A DNA stretch of 64,000 bases from Daphnia pulex. Taxonomy: Eukaryota > Arthropoda > Branchiopoda > Diplostraca > Daphniidae. The notes under the pieces are model-generated. The model searched no databases, had not been told where the DNA came from, and saw only the letters and a list, made by a program, of their open reading frames with translations. Shown one piece after another: positions 32,490 through 44,914 of this stretch (position 1 is the stretch's first letter; each line of letters opens with the position of its first letter). The position numbers were made by a program, and so were the translations under genes. The stretch covers positions 11,192,501-11,256,500 of the forward strand of contig NC_060021.1 of NCBI RefSeq assembly GCF_021134715.1, given 5' to 3'.

Positions 32490-33500
32490 TCCTTGTAGTT
32501 GTATTGTAGCCTTTACTTGTTCTTTTTTTCAGTAGGAGATAAAATAGTTTTCTTCTTAAAAAATCTGTAGTTCATATGTCGAGTGATGGCGAAAGATACA
32601 CTTTGGGGGGGTAACAGCAAAGATGGGTAACAGTTGTTTAAGTTCACAATAAATTTTAAACCAATTGTAAAAAATAATACTGTACCATTAGATTTTGCTC
32701 TGTCTTCAGTTTAGTGCAGTTTAGTAGATATTAAGCGCAAGAATGACTTGCAACTAGAAAGTCACGAAAGAAAAAGGAGTAATTTATAGGGCTCAAAAGT
32801 AGCACACGTACCCAGTGACCAGAATGACACAACACTTTTCAGCTGTCTGCTCTCTGCCTGAGGCTAGTGAATGACTATTAAAATAATTGTAAGATGCGGA
32901 TAGCTCTCGGTCCCGTCCGCTATTTAATCTAACCCGTTTACTTCGTTTCTATTTTCGTAGGAAACAAAAGCGCGTGCTATACTGCTATGGGGTTGATGCA
33001 CAAGGATTAAAGCCACTATGCTGTTCACTTGTTCTGGGGCGAAAACAAGAAAATGTATGAAAGATGGTAGAATCTATTTTAAGTATGTATAACCTTGATT
33101 TAAATTCAACACTTTAATTGAACATGAACGATTTAGGAGTTTTTTCCCGTAAGGATCTGTATAGGTTTTTTACTGTTTGGCTTACCTTTTGGAACCTTTT
33201 TTTTTCCCCAGTAGATTTAAATGGCTTTTGGATTTGGGCGCGCGCGCGCCTCGAGAATTCTCACTCACAAGATTCTTAACGATTTACTCGCTAGATGACT
33301 CTATATTTTAGGAACGCCGCGCCATGAGGTACAAGGTCTCACCATTGTTAAAAATAACATTAGGCTGTTGTTATGTTATTTTTATTTAATTTTGCATGTT
33401 TGTATTTTTATCCAGATCCTGCCAATGATTACAAACTACTATATTGGCTGCTTGATTCTGTTGCTAAGGTAAACTTCTATGCTTTACACATCCAAAATAA
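32490..33500. other. intergenic between UGT units 1 and 2
   Basis: No gene seen. Likely promoter of unit 1 and 3'UTR of unit 2. Contains a self-complementary alternating GC block at 33237-33250 (GGCGCGCGCGCGCC). Confidence 0.5.
33237..33250. repeat. alternating GC palindrome (Z-DNA-prone)
   Basis: GGCGCGCGCGCGCC is perfectly self-complementary and sits in otherwise AT-rich DNA directly before CTCGAGAATTC. Confidence 0.7.
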
Positions 33501-35356
33501 TCACTGAGTTTTCACTTTACTTAACCTTAGTTTTTTTACCAACCAGGTTATGCCTTTGAAAGTCACGAACAACATTGTTGCTGATATCACTATCAGAAAT
33601 AGCCAGACGTCAAGCAAATGATTTTTGTAGAAAGGCAAATTTCTCGATGCAGAATGCAAATGTTTCCCGCCGTGGCGTAAGATGTGCTCCACCCAGTAAA
33701 CTCCTATTTCTCTACCGGGCAACAATTGATGCTGAATCAGCTTGGAAAGGCGCGTTGCATTTCCCTGGTAGCTGCAATGCATGAGGTAAGGTGTAAACAT
33801 TTTTCTGGCTCTAAATTCAAAATGCGGATGAATGATTTACCTTGGGTTATTTAAAAGCGACTGAATTGTATCGTATAATAGTTCCTCGGTCAATTCCTCC
33901 CAGCTTAGCTTGATACCGTATCCTTCGTCACGAGCCTTGGCCAAATTTCTAAAATAGAATTAATGATTTTATTGGATGTAACCATTATGTATGCAGGATA
34001 AGGGAAGGGAAATAATTAAATTGAAGTTCTTATTCTTAAAATAACTATTAACAACACTATACCCGCGTTGATCGTTTCCAAACGGGATTCCGAGAATAGG
34101 AACTCCATGATAAACTGTTTCTTGGATTCCAATGAGACCTCCATGCGAAATGTATAGTCGTGCATTTTTGTGACCTACGAGTGACGTTTCGTTCGTGAAA
34201 AATACGCATTTCTTATAGCGACAACTTATTTTTACCTAAAAGATCCTGCTGTGGTAGCCAATTGAGAATCTTAACGTTATGTGATAGTCTCTCCATCAAA
34301 CTATCCGATTTTTCCCATTTCCAAAAGACTTGCTGCGGGATGCGAGCGAAAACGTTGGCAAAGATTGTCACCAAATTATCTGGCATCGTTGACACTGGAA
34401 TAGCCGATCCCAATGTGAAGACGATGAATCCCTCGTTCGCCTTATCTGCTAAAGTTTGTAGTTCCTTTTCCACAAGATTGTATTATACTCGTTGAATCGA
34501 CTGGCAAAAGAGCTTACTAATTTCCAAGTCATACTTGCGGAAGTGGCTTTGCCGGTCTTGTATGCAGCGCTGGAATTGGGATGACATGTTGAGGTAGTGG
34601 TCTACTCCACGCCGTTGCTGGGTGACTATTGAGGAAGCAGAGCTGAGCATCGCGCTCGATTTCAGCTATGGTTCGGGTGTTGGGGAAATCCTTGATGGCT
34701 ATGTCATCCAAAGCGTGGAGCCAAAATATTTTACGAACCAATAGGAAAATCTCTGTTAACAACATGTTTTCCAAACGCTCCATGAACGTCATTTCGATTC
34801 CGCTATCGCCCAAACCACCCGGAACGGAAGCGTATTGAAGGGGTACGTTGACCGCGTCCATCACCCACGGTACACTCGCAGCCGAGGAGTAGAAAATGTA
34901 AGGCACATTCAGATGATCGACGATCGGCAAAACAAAATCATTCAGAATGGCATCGACAATGACAAGATCGACAGCGCGAGACTCAATAATTTCTTTGATT
35001 TCTTTATTACTCACGAATTGTTGGTAGCCATTTGTCATCGTCAATCGGAACATTTGTATTGTCCTCGTGAAGAATTCAAAAAAGCCCTCTCGACTCATTT
35101 GGAACCAATTAATGTTCATTTCTGTAAAAATGTTGTTTCTGACAACTATCTCTTTAACATTTTCAATTTGATTGTCAGGGGAAAATGGCGTGACAACCGT
35201 TACCTGATGACCCTTCTCGGCTAGCGCCTCTACGATTGGCATGAAAGAAATTTTGTGACTTTTGGAACAAGCCGGAGCCAACACTAAAATACGATCTGCG
35301 TGACTTAATACCAGCCATTGGCCCAATAATACAACGAACGTAAGCGAACACTTCAT
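33501..35356 (-). CDS. UDP-glycosyltransferase, cluster unit 2
   Basis: Exons: 33501-33771, 33841-33948, 34063-34174, 34236-34464, 34535-35356; 513 aa, phases agree. Signal peptide 1-20, catalytic His34 in SKSH, IVDAIL Asp, signature NWLPQQDLLG followed by HKNARLYISHGGLIGIQE and IPFGNDQ, a terminal transmembrane helix (LLDVWLFLIVI) and KVKTQ dilysine tail. Same reaction class as unit 1; very similar to unit 3 through the first three exons. Its last two exons may also serve unit 3. Confidence 0.94.
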
Positions 35357-35706
35357 TCTGATTGCGTTTCAAGCAAGTAACTACTAAGATTCCGCTTGTT
35401 TCTAGATTTTGTCGATTGTTTGTTTCATCGTTTGTTTGCCAACTCATTTTTATCTGCTGTCAAGCTTTTTTTTATCTAAACTTTATTTAGCGGTTCATTG
35501 AGGTCGATTGTAAAGCATAACTATGGTAGACAATCTGATTATTTTTAAAAGTGTTACAAATAGGGCCTTGTCCTTATCATAAATTATTTTTTATCGTAAC
35601 TTTATAAAATCTGAACTGGGGCATAAATAAGTTATTTTTAAATATAGACGTAAAAATACATCTTATGCAATTAGACTAAACTGTAGAATATAAAATGTAG
35701 ACCTAC
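35357..35706. other. 350-bp gap between UGT units 2 and 3
   Basis: AT-rich. Searched on the minus strand for UGT terminal exons (the acceptor-helix block before the transmembrane segment, and the YLLDV transmembrane exon); none is present. It must hold the unit 2 promoter. Confidence 0.6.
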
Positions 35707-37029
35707 CCGAGCTGATCGTTGCCAAAAGGAAGTCCTAGTAGAGGTACTCCATGGTAAACTGTCTCTTGGATTCCTATAAGACCTCCGTGCGAGATGAAAA
35801 TCCGTGCATTTTTATGACCTGTTTGAGAACATTTGAATTTAAAAAGGCGGTAACTCATCAAATGATTTTTTTAAACACTGCAATTTCAGTTTTTAATTAT
35901 ATTTACCCAAGAGATCTTGTTGCGGCAACCAGTTGACAATCTTAACGTTATTCGGCAGGTTCTCGATCAAAATACTGCTTGATTTTTCCCACTTCCAAAA
36001 GACCTGCTGTGGAATTCGTGCAAAGACGTCGACAAACATTTTGACCAATTTCTCCGGCATCGAAGACACCGGTATAGCAGATCCCAATGTGAAGACGATG
36101 AATCCATCATCCGCTGCGTCCGCCAATGCTTGTAATCCCTTTTTCAAAAATTAGATCATTCATTACTAACAAACATTTATTTATTTGTGGCTTGTTAAGG
36201 TCCTTACTTCCGGAAGTGGCTTTGCTGGTCTTGTGTGTAGAGCTGGAATCGGAATCACATTTTGAGTTAGCGGTCTCGTCCAAGCCGTTGCCGGGTGACT
36301 GTTGAGAATGCAGAGCTGAGCATCGCGCTCGATTTCTATTATGGGTCGTGAATTGGGGAAATCTTTCCTGGCGAGGTCGTCGATTGTGTTGAGCCACAAC
36401 ACTTTGCGAAGCAAAAAGAAAAGTTCACCTGCCATTACATTTCCTACTCTTTGCATGAACGTCATCTGACTACCACCATCTCCCATTCCGACCGGAACGG
36501 AGGCGTATTCCTGGGGAACCTGAAACGCGTCCATCACCCAAGGTACATTAGAAGCAGGGGAGTAATATATGTAAGGGACATTCAGATGTTCAACGATCGG
36601 TAAAACGAAATCATTCAGAATGGCGTCGACAATGACAAAATCGACTGCTCTAGCTTCAACGATTTCCTTGAATTCTTGATTATTCATTAAGTGAATGTAG
36701 CCCTCTGTCATCGCTGTTTGGAAAACTGTTATAGTCCATTGAAATTTCTCTAAAGCATTTTGGTTTTGTATCTGGAACCAATTAGTGTTGAGTTCTTCCA
36801 GCGGATTTCTATCAAGAACGATTTCTTTAATGTTTTCCATTTGACTGTCAGGTGCAAATGGTGTTACCACTGTTACCTGATGACCTTTCTCTGCTAGCGC
36901 TTCCACGATCGGCATGAAAGAAATTTTGTGGCTTTTGGAACAAACAGGTGCCAGGACCAATATCCGCTCTGCGCTGCTGAATGTCCACCACTGACTCATC
37001 AAAATAACTAAAGTAAGAGAAAACTTCAT
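35707..37029 (-). CDS. UDP-glycosyltransferase unit 3, lacking its own terminal exons
   Basis: Exons: 35707-35818, 35907-36138, 36208-37029. They encode the signal peptide, the acceptor domain (His34 in SKSH, IVDAIL), and the donor signature through LPFGNDQLG, then stop at a good donor (GTAGGT) with two bases left over. No exon for the following helices, transmembrane segment or ER tail exists before unit 2 begins. The exon lengths (822, 232, 112) and end phase equal those of unit 2, so splicing to 33948 and 33771 would give a complete 514-aa enzyme. Alternatives are a truncated pseudogene or a soluble, unanchored product. The reading frame itself is intact with no stop or frameshift. Confidence 0.85.
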
Positions 37030-37434
37030 CTTTTATGGGTAAAAGGGGAAAACAACTGAGGTGTAACTTGGCTGTTTGAACAAACTCGACTGTGGGTCTG
37101 GATTAATATTTATTATGCGCTGGTCATTGTTATTGACTTTATCTCTTTTATCTGAGTGAAGTAAATAACTTGCGTTATCTACGTTCTATCTGTACGTATC
37201 GATACGTATGTTATTCTGTTAGTAGAGCATTATTTACTAGTGCTTGTCATCAAACAGTAGATTTCCATAAGACATCTGAACTTTGATTTATAGTATTACA
37301 ACAATTCAGACTTAAATTAATTTCTTTAAGCATACCAAATGTTTGGCTTCCAACTAACTGTATTGTTCAATAATAATTTTGGCATTGATTAGTTTTAATG
37401 CTACAATAATTTTCGTCTAAGCTACAATAAATGG
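37030..37434. other. intergenic between UGT units 3 and 4
   Basis: 405 bp, AT-rich, no coding content; unit 3 promoter plus unit 4 3'UTR. Confidence 0.5.
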
Positions 37435-39386
37435 TTAGTGTATTTTGACTTTTCGACAAAATAACGGAATATTTATAAATCTTCGAAAAACGGATGCCCC
37501 AGTTTTGTAGGTTGCAAACATTATCAGCGTCAAAGACACAAACAAAAAGAGTGAAACGTCGAGGAGATAAAGTTGATAGAACGGCATTTCTTTCCTTTGC
37601 AGATGTTTTGTTCCACCGTGGAGGAGGACGTGTTCTACCCAATAGGCGGCTACTTCTCTTGATGGCATTAGTTCATTGTGCATCAGGCTGGACATGCGAG
37701 TCACATTACCCTTGTAGCTGAAGGTTAAACAATTTAGCAAAACAAATAAGGAAAATAATCAAATATTTTCTGTGATTAATACCTTGGTTGATTTAAAAGT
37801 TTTTGAATAGATTCATACAACAATTCTTCATTCAGGTTTTCCCATTCAAGTTTGATGGCATATCCCTCTTCACTTGATCGAATAAGAAGACTAAGAAGAA
37901 AAGAAACAAAGTAATATTTAATTTTATGAATGAAGATAAATAAATAACTGTACTCTATTCCATTCTATTTTAAGTTCAGCTGGAAATCATTTACGTTAAA
38001 GAAAGCAGAAGAAACTTACGCGTATTGATCTCTTCCCAGTGGTAATCCGAGTATTGGAACTTGGTGGTAAATTGCCTTAATCAATATTTAGTTTTCATTT
38101 CCATTTAAAATTTGTTATTATTTTATTTTCTGCATATTACCTCTTGAATTCCCATTATACCGCCGTGTGCGATAAAAAGTCGAGTGTTTTTGTGGCCTTT
38201 TAAAAAAAAGGTTGACGATGATTTAAGTTTCATGTTGTATTTTGGCTTTAATAATCCGTAAAATTTACCTAGGAGATCCTGCTGAGGCAGCCAGTCAACC
38301 AACCTGACGTTATCTGGTATTTGGGATAGGCCATCCTTTTCCCATTTCCAAATTATACGTTGCGGCAGACGAGAAAACACACGGAGAAATGTTTCCTGGA
38401 TGGGAACTGGCATAGAAGAAACTCGAGAATTAGATCCGAGTGTAAATACAATTAATCCGTGTTCTGCTGCATCGGCAAATTCCTGTAAATCCTTTATGAA
38501 AAAAAGTAAGCATTTCTTCATTGTTCAGTTTACGATTTAAAAATTCTAATGAATGGCAATAGGAAACCTGTGGAAGCGGTTTGGCCGGTCTAACGTGCAT
38601 GGCCCCAACAGGAATGAATGTCGGCGGAAGGGAACGTGTCCAACTGGATGCCGGATGAATGTTTGCAAAGCAAATTTCAGCATTTCTTTCAATTTCCGAT
38701 ATTGGTCGTGCAGTTGGAAAATCCAGTTTAGCTAGCCGGTCTAAAACCGGTAAGAGGTACCACTTTCGAAAAAGAAGAAATCCTTCATTCAATACGACAT
38801 TCTGTACCCTTTCAAAAAACGTCATCTGACTAGAGAAGGTACCGATTAACGGCGGTATTCTTGCGTAATCTTGAGTTACACCTTTTGCTTCCAAATTCCA
38901 AATTGTTCCTGGCCCGGGATCAAAGAGAATCAAGGGGATTCCCAGGTGATCCACTAGTGGAAAACAAAAGTCGTTGATGATGGCGTCTACTATGGCGATA
39001 TCGTAGTTTTTCTTTTGTATGATTTCTTGAATCTCCTTGTTGGCCACGAATCTCTTATATGCAGTTGTCATAACTAATTGGACAAATGGGGAAAAATCGG
39101 CCATTGTATCAAAGAGACTGTGCTCCTTGAAATCGTACCACTCTAACTCGACGAGGTCAATCATTTCATCCATGGTGATCTTCCGTATGTTTGGCGCTTC
39201 AGTTTTAGGAGCATAAGGTGTTACGACGGTTAACTGGTGCCCTTTTTCTGCTAAGGTTTCAACCATCGGCATGAACGAATGCATGTGACTTCGTGGACCC
39301 AGCGGAGACAAAACAAGGATGCGCGCTGCCATACATGTCGCCGAAAGGTAGGTCATAAACAGTAGAGAGTAAAACTGTTTTCTCAT
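37435..39386 (-). CDS. UDP-glycosyltransferase, cluster unit 4
   Basis: Exons: 37435-37717, 37783-37890, 38020-38075, 38141-38196, 38269-38491, 38568-39386; 514 aa, phases agree. Signal peptide 1-20, catalytic His34 in GPRSH, IVDAII Asp, signature DWLPQQDLLG then HKNTRLFIAHGG and LPLGRDQ, transmembrane segment and KVKIH tail. Same six-exon architecture as unit 1, including the 56 + 56 nt split of the signature exon, so the two are probably sister duplicates. Confidence 0.94.
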
Positions 39387-40292
39387 TTTTGTTTCTATCC
39401 CCTCTGTCGAGAGAAAACCCGTTTCTTATTGGCTTTAATGTTGCAGGAAATGTAATGACGAACTTACGCTAGTTTCTAGAAATTAAATCACAAAACATAA
39501 GTCATTGTTGGTTAAGTTTTTTTTAAATCTTTCTTACCTTTTGTTTTCGTCAGTAAAATGTACACTGTCCAGTGTCGCTCTCTTCTCCCCTGTAAATCTA
39601 ACAAATTGCCATCTAGAAATAGTGCGGGTTTTTTCTTTTAGATACTGCTACTACCGATCGTTTCAATTCAATGAACTGAAACTCCCCGGCACTCCGAAAG
39701 ATATAGCAGCGAGACGTTCCAAATCGAGAAGTCACCAGTACGTGAGTACCCAAGTCAACGTCTCCAAATCTTGCCTGAAGCGATTGGATTTCCTTTTTAG
39801 ACTGGTTTATTTGATCTCATATCGTTTGATATTTTTGTCATGAACCAGTTTAGAGTGCCACCAAGACATGGAGTTCTTGTTAAGCGCCACACCCGTTTTC
39901 CAACGAAAACGATATTTTCATTTTCATCTGAAAACGTCTGTTTTGATTTAGGTACGGTTCAGGAATGATAAAAGATTTCCTGTGAAGAGCGACGACTGAA
40001 ATCCGATTTCTTTAATATTTGGCACAACTCCAAAGTCGTCGAAAAGGAAATGGAATCTCATCTGCAGTCTCCACTAATACGTCGATATGTATATATATAT
40101 AGCCCGGCCCAAGTAGAGGAGAAGGCTAACATAGGATCTAATTAAACGTAATAGATTATATAAGGCTTAGATAATGGCAATGCGTGCTCCCATGCTTACA
40201 TTATAGCGTGGTCTTCAATAATATTTACTCGTGTAATTAGATATTTAACGTTTTTTCGCTATCGTTTGACACATGCAATCCTTTGCAGTCGT
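39387..40292. other. intergenic between UGT units 4 and 5
   Basis: No gene seen; unit 4 upstream region and unit 5 3'UTR. Contains a short TA run near 40088-40101. Confidence 0.5.
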
Positions 40293-42132
40293 CTATTCGG
40301 TTTTTATTTTCTTGTTTGTAAACATGCTTACTATGTAAGCAAAGATTTTGAAAATGATGAGCAGTAAGCAGATAAGAATGACCATTAAAAAACCCCAGAC
40401 ATCCAACATATAAAGTTTGTAGAACGGCATGTCCTTCGCTTTAGATTGAAGGTGCTTAGTTCCTCCATGGTTAAGGACATGTTCGACCCAATAAGCGGCG
40501 ACCTCTTTGGGTGCAACCAGTTCATCGCGCATCAATCGAGACAAACGGCTGGCGTTTCCCAAGTAACTAAACAAATTTATTTCAAATTAGTAAAATTTTC
40601 ATCATTTTCTGTGATACAAGAAAATGTATATTCTTTACCCGGGTTCTCGTAGGATTGTTTCAATAGTATTAAACAGCATTGCCTCTGTTAGTTCGTCCCA
40701 CTCTAGTTTGATTCCATAATTCTCTTCTTCGGCTTTCGCTAGATTGCTGTAATCAGAAATTAGTCAAAGGTTCCATTTTAACTTAAATTAAAATAAAGTG
40801 ATTAATGATTTCTCACCTTCGTTGGTCTCTTCCTAATGGCAGTCCGAGAATCGGTACGCCGTGGTAGATCGTTTCTTGAGTCCCCAACAGTCCTCCGTGT
40901 GAAATGAAAAGTCGTGCTTTTTCGTGACCTGTTATCGTCATTGACCTTTTGATTTAACGAAATCTAATATTTAAAATTTCAACTTTTCTGGGTCTTATAC
41001 CAAGTAGATCCTGTTGCGGCAGCCAATCAACCATTTTAACGTTGGACGAAATTCGATTTGCGTCGGATGTTCCCGCTTCCCATTTCCAAAAGACGCGCTG
41101 CGGAATGCGCGCAAATACCCGGATGAACATTTCTTTCACGTTTTCTGGCATTGAAGAGACCAGAGCGTTTGATCCCAAGGTAAACACGATGAAGCCGTGT
41201 TCCGCTCCATCAGCGAAGCTCTGGAAATCCTGTTTTCAATAGCATTCAGGTAGTAAGTTTTTTTTAATTGGGTTAAAATGTAAAATACATAATTAACAAG
41301 TCTACAATACATTTGGCAGTGGCTTTGCAGGACGAACGTGAAGTGCTCCAATAGGAATAAACGTCGGCGGAAGCGATCGAGGCCATGCTGTTGTGGAGTG
41401 ATGACTAGCCAAACAGAGTTGAGCACTTCTTTCAATTTCTGCAATGGGCCTAGCATTTGGAAAGTCTGGCCGGGCGAGGTTGTCCAACATCCGAAGTATG
41501 ATTCTTTTGCGTATGATAAGGAATATTTCATCCATCGCCATATTGATCACCCTCTCCATAAATGTCATGTCACTCTTGAATTCAGATCCCAGTGACGGCA
41601 CAGTCGCATACGCATTTGGGACATCAAATACGGCCAAACTCCACGGTGGTCCCGTCGATGCACTGTGAAAGATGAAAGGAACGCCGAGGTGATCAACCAG
41701 TGGAAGGGTAAACTCATTCAAAATTGCATCCACAATGACCAAATCGACATCTTTGTTTTTAATGATTTCTTGAATGTCCTTGTTGGCCATAAGATATTGG
41801 TAGCCTATGGTCCCAAGAGTGCTTACTTCGTCCACAAAATTTAAAAACTCGGACGCAATACTTTCGCGTTCGAAACTTTGCCATCCACTTTCTAGGTGTT
41901 CTACTATTTCACTAATGACAATTTTGCGAATATTGGGCGTGTCCGTCTTGGGTTCGTGAGCCGTGACCACGGTTACCTGATGACCACGTTCGGCCAAAAC
42001 TTCCATAATTGGCATGAATGAATACATGTGACTTCTTGTTCCCATCGGAGAAAGCATGATAATTCGGGCGCACTGACTAAAAACCACTGCGTGCGCTAGA
42101 AACGTTATAGCACACGTCAATCGATAATGCAT
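40293..42132 (-). CDS. UDP-glycosyltransferase, cluster unit 5
   Basis: Exons: 40293-40566, 40639-40746, 40817-40928, 41001-41229, 41311-42132; 514 aa, phases agree. Signal peptide about 1-21, catalytic His35 in GTRSH, IVDAIL Asp, signature DWLPQQDLLG then HEKARLFISHGG and LPLGRDQ, terminal transmembrane helix and KIKTE dilysine tail. Five-exon architecture like unit 2. Starts divergently from unit 6. Confidence 0.94.
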
Positions 42133-43041
42133 TCTTGCTTGTGTTTAAAAGTTCACCGGGAGTTAGAAAACTAGAAGACTGCACACTGGAAAAAGTCTGA
42201 GCCAACTAGAAACAACAACCAAGAGGATGCCGGGGCAACTAAGTTATCTTTCTTCCACGGTGTTGTCATCGTGACTGTACAAAATTTTACAGAAGCCGTT
42301 ATTTGGCATAGGGGATTTCTCAAGCTGACTCTCGACAGCTGACTGTATTTAGTAAACATTTTTTTTTAACGACATTTTAATTTTGGAAACTATTTTCAGG
42401 TGCTGATAACGAATCTCTGCTTGTTCTAGCGACACTGCCTTCTAAAAATTTTGTTCAATCACAATTTGTTTTTTTCAAATTGGTCAAACTGGGGCAAAGG
42501 TTGTTGTCGGTTGTAGTCTAGACTTGGCTCGGCCAAAGTCTACTTCAGCCTGGCTTGCCGTCCACTGTAAGTGCAATAAATAACTGATATTGCGTTCTCC
42601 TTGCGTGTGAACTAACTGTACCGTACGTTACAAAATGTAAGATAACGGCATTTCATAAGATGTTATAAACTTACAGGCTTAAAGAAAAATCTGTACAAAT
42701 TATGGTTTGCTGTGTGATTTCCGTGATAAATGCCGATGGCAAAAAAGTTATATTACCACAATAAAACATAAAAAACCGGGAAATAAATCAGCAATCGTGA
42801 AAGAAACATACAAATCGAATCTTTGTTGGAGTTTGTTTTATATAGCTTTATTCTTGACAACTAGATGTCGCGATTGTTTGTTTGGATTAGGCAAGCAGAC
42901 AACAATCGGTTTCAAACTTTGTCAGTGTTTGTTTTCAGTCACCAGCAGTGGACTTGCTTGTTATCTTTGTGCCTAGTGTAAAGTTAAGTCTGCTGTGTCT
43001 GTGCATTTTAAATAATTCAACAATTCTTTCGGATAGTTATA
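42133..43041. promoter_or_regulatory. bidirectional upstream region of UGT units 5 and 6
   Basis: 909 bp between the start codons of two head-to-head UGT genes. No clear TATA box was recognised. Confidence 0.45.
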
Positions 43042-44914
43042 ATGATTCAATTCTCGGTATTTTTAGTATTGGTAGTAAATTGTTTCGTGTTCTGCCATGC
43101 TTCAAAAATATTAGTGCTAAGTCCTGTTGCCTCCAAGAGTCATAAAATTTCAATGATGCCAATTGTCCGAGCTTTAGCTCAACGTAATCATCATGTAACG
43201 ATTGTAACATCACACTCGCAAGAAGAATATCTAGAAAATGTTCACGATATTGTGGTGCCTAATCCTTACATGAATGATGGAAAGTTTGATTGGTTTGCAA
43301 TGAACTCAATTAATCCATTCGTATTGCAATTTAAAATCTTTTACAACTTTGCTACTATATCAAAATTCAATTATGAAGCAGTGATGAACAATCCAGAATT
43401 CTTACTTGTCCTAAAAAGACGTGAAATTGACCTTGTAATTTTGGATGATAGTTTTAATGATTTCTGTCTTAAAATTATTGAAGACCTTAAAGTTCCTTTC
43501 GTGTACTTCAGTTCATCCACTGGGTATCCTTGGGTTTTTAACTCAATGGGGGCATCCCAAGAACTTTCCAGTGTCCCAAGTCGTTTTACTGGGTACGACA
43601 GTACCATGAATTTCAAACAACGCATATTCAATACTTTGGCTGGACTTGGAGCCCAAATATTGAGAAGTTTAATTGTAATTCCTGCAATTGATGCCTATAC
43701 TAAAAAGGATTTTCCATCAGCTCGCTCGATTTCTGATATCGAGAAAGATGCCAGCTTGTACTTCCTTAGTAGTCAGTGGGCCACAACTTGGCCCAGATCT
43801 GTACCACCAACAGTCATACAACTTGGTCCCCTTCATATTCGTCCACCTCAAACACTTCCTCAGGTAATGAACATTTATTTAGGATCTGAATGTTAATGAT
43901 ATAAAAAGTGCGAAAGCGATAAATGTTTTTAATCATCTAGGCTATGGATCGTTTTATAAGGGAGTTTGAGAAAGATGGCTTTATTCTATTTACTCTGGGA
44001 TCGATCCCATCATCCAAATTCATGCCTAAGAAATACGTTCAAACTTTTGTGAAAGTCTTTTCTCAAATTCCTCAAAGAGTAATCTGGAAGTGGGATGATT
44101 CGAGTGAAATACCAGAGAATCTTTCAGCGAATGTTTTGCTTGTTGATTGGTTACCTCAGCAAGATCTGCTAGGTTAATATAACATTTATTAAAGATTTGT
44201 AAATGTATCAGTAATATTAAAGTGTTTATTTATCTGTTTTCGCAAATTGAACGGTCACACTTTGTAGGTCACTCCGCTATTCGATTGTTTATCACTCACG
44301 GGGGGTTTTTAGGAATGCAAGAAGCGTTATATCACTCTGTCCCTTTACTTGCTTTGCCCTTTGGCACTGATCAGTATCTAAACTCTGCTAAAGTGAGAAA
44401 AGAAGGCTGCGGATTACACCTAGACTGGGACAATCTAGATGAGGCAACTTTATTCACTTCAATCACAAGCATAATAAATAATTCAAGGTAATTCTTAATT
44501 GTTATAGCATAATAAGCCAATTAAAATTGTCTACCCATATGTATAATATTTGTTTTTTATTGTATTCTTTGGCGCTACTTTTGGATCTCCTGTCGTGTCA
44601 GTTTCAAAGATAATACTCGACGACTGTCCCTTTTGATGCACGAAGAATTCCTTAAAGGCCAAGATACAGCTGTTAAATGGATTGAGCATGTCATCCGTTT
44701 TAATGGGACGAAACACTTGAAACCAACATCCCAAAACATTCCATTTTATCAACTGTATCTTTTGGATGTTGGTTTATTTCTAGTTGTCATTAGTTTCATC
44801 ATAGTTGTCGTTACAGCAAATATGGTGCGGTTTATAATATGGTGCTTGTTAGCAAGTTTAAAAATTTTTAAAACAACCCCTTCTTACAAGTCGAACTTAA
44901 AAAAAATAACGTGA
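43042..44914 (+). CDS. UDP-glycosyltransferase, cluster unit 6 (divergent orientation)
   Basis: Exons: 43042-43863, 43941-44172, 44268-44487, 44602-44914; 528 aa, phases agree. Signal peptide 1-20, catalytic His34 in SKSH, VILDDS Asp, signature DWLPQQDLLG then IRLFITHGGFLGMQE and LPFGTDQ, transmembrane segment and KKIT dilysine tail. It is the only plus-strand member and the most diverged. The 220-nt third exon equals the 112 + 108 nt exons of units 2 and 5 fused, so this unit has one intron fewer. AATAAA at 44975-44980 follows the stop. Confidence 0.93.

Noticed and set aside
35357-35706. Hidden terminal UGT exons for unit 3
   Set aside because: Read on the minus strand in three frames for the YLLDV transmembrane block and the acceptor-helix block; neither is present.
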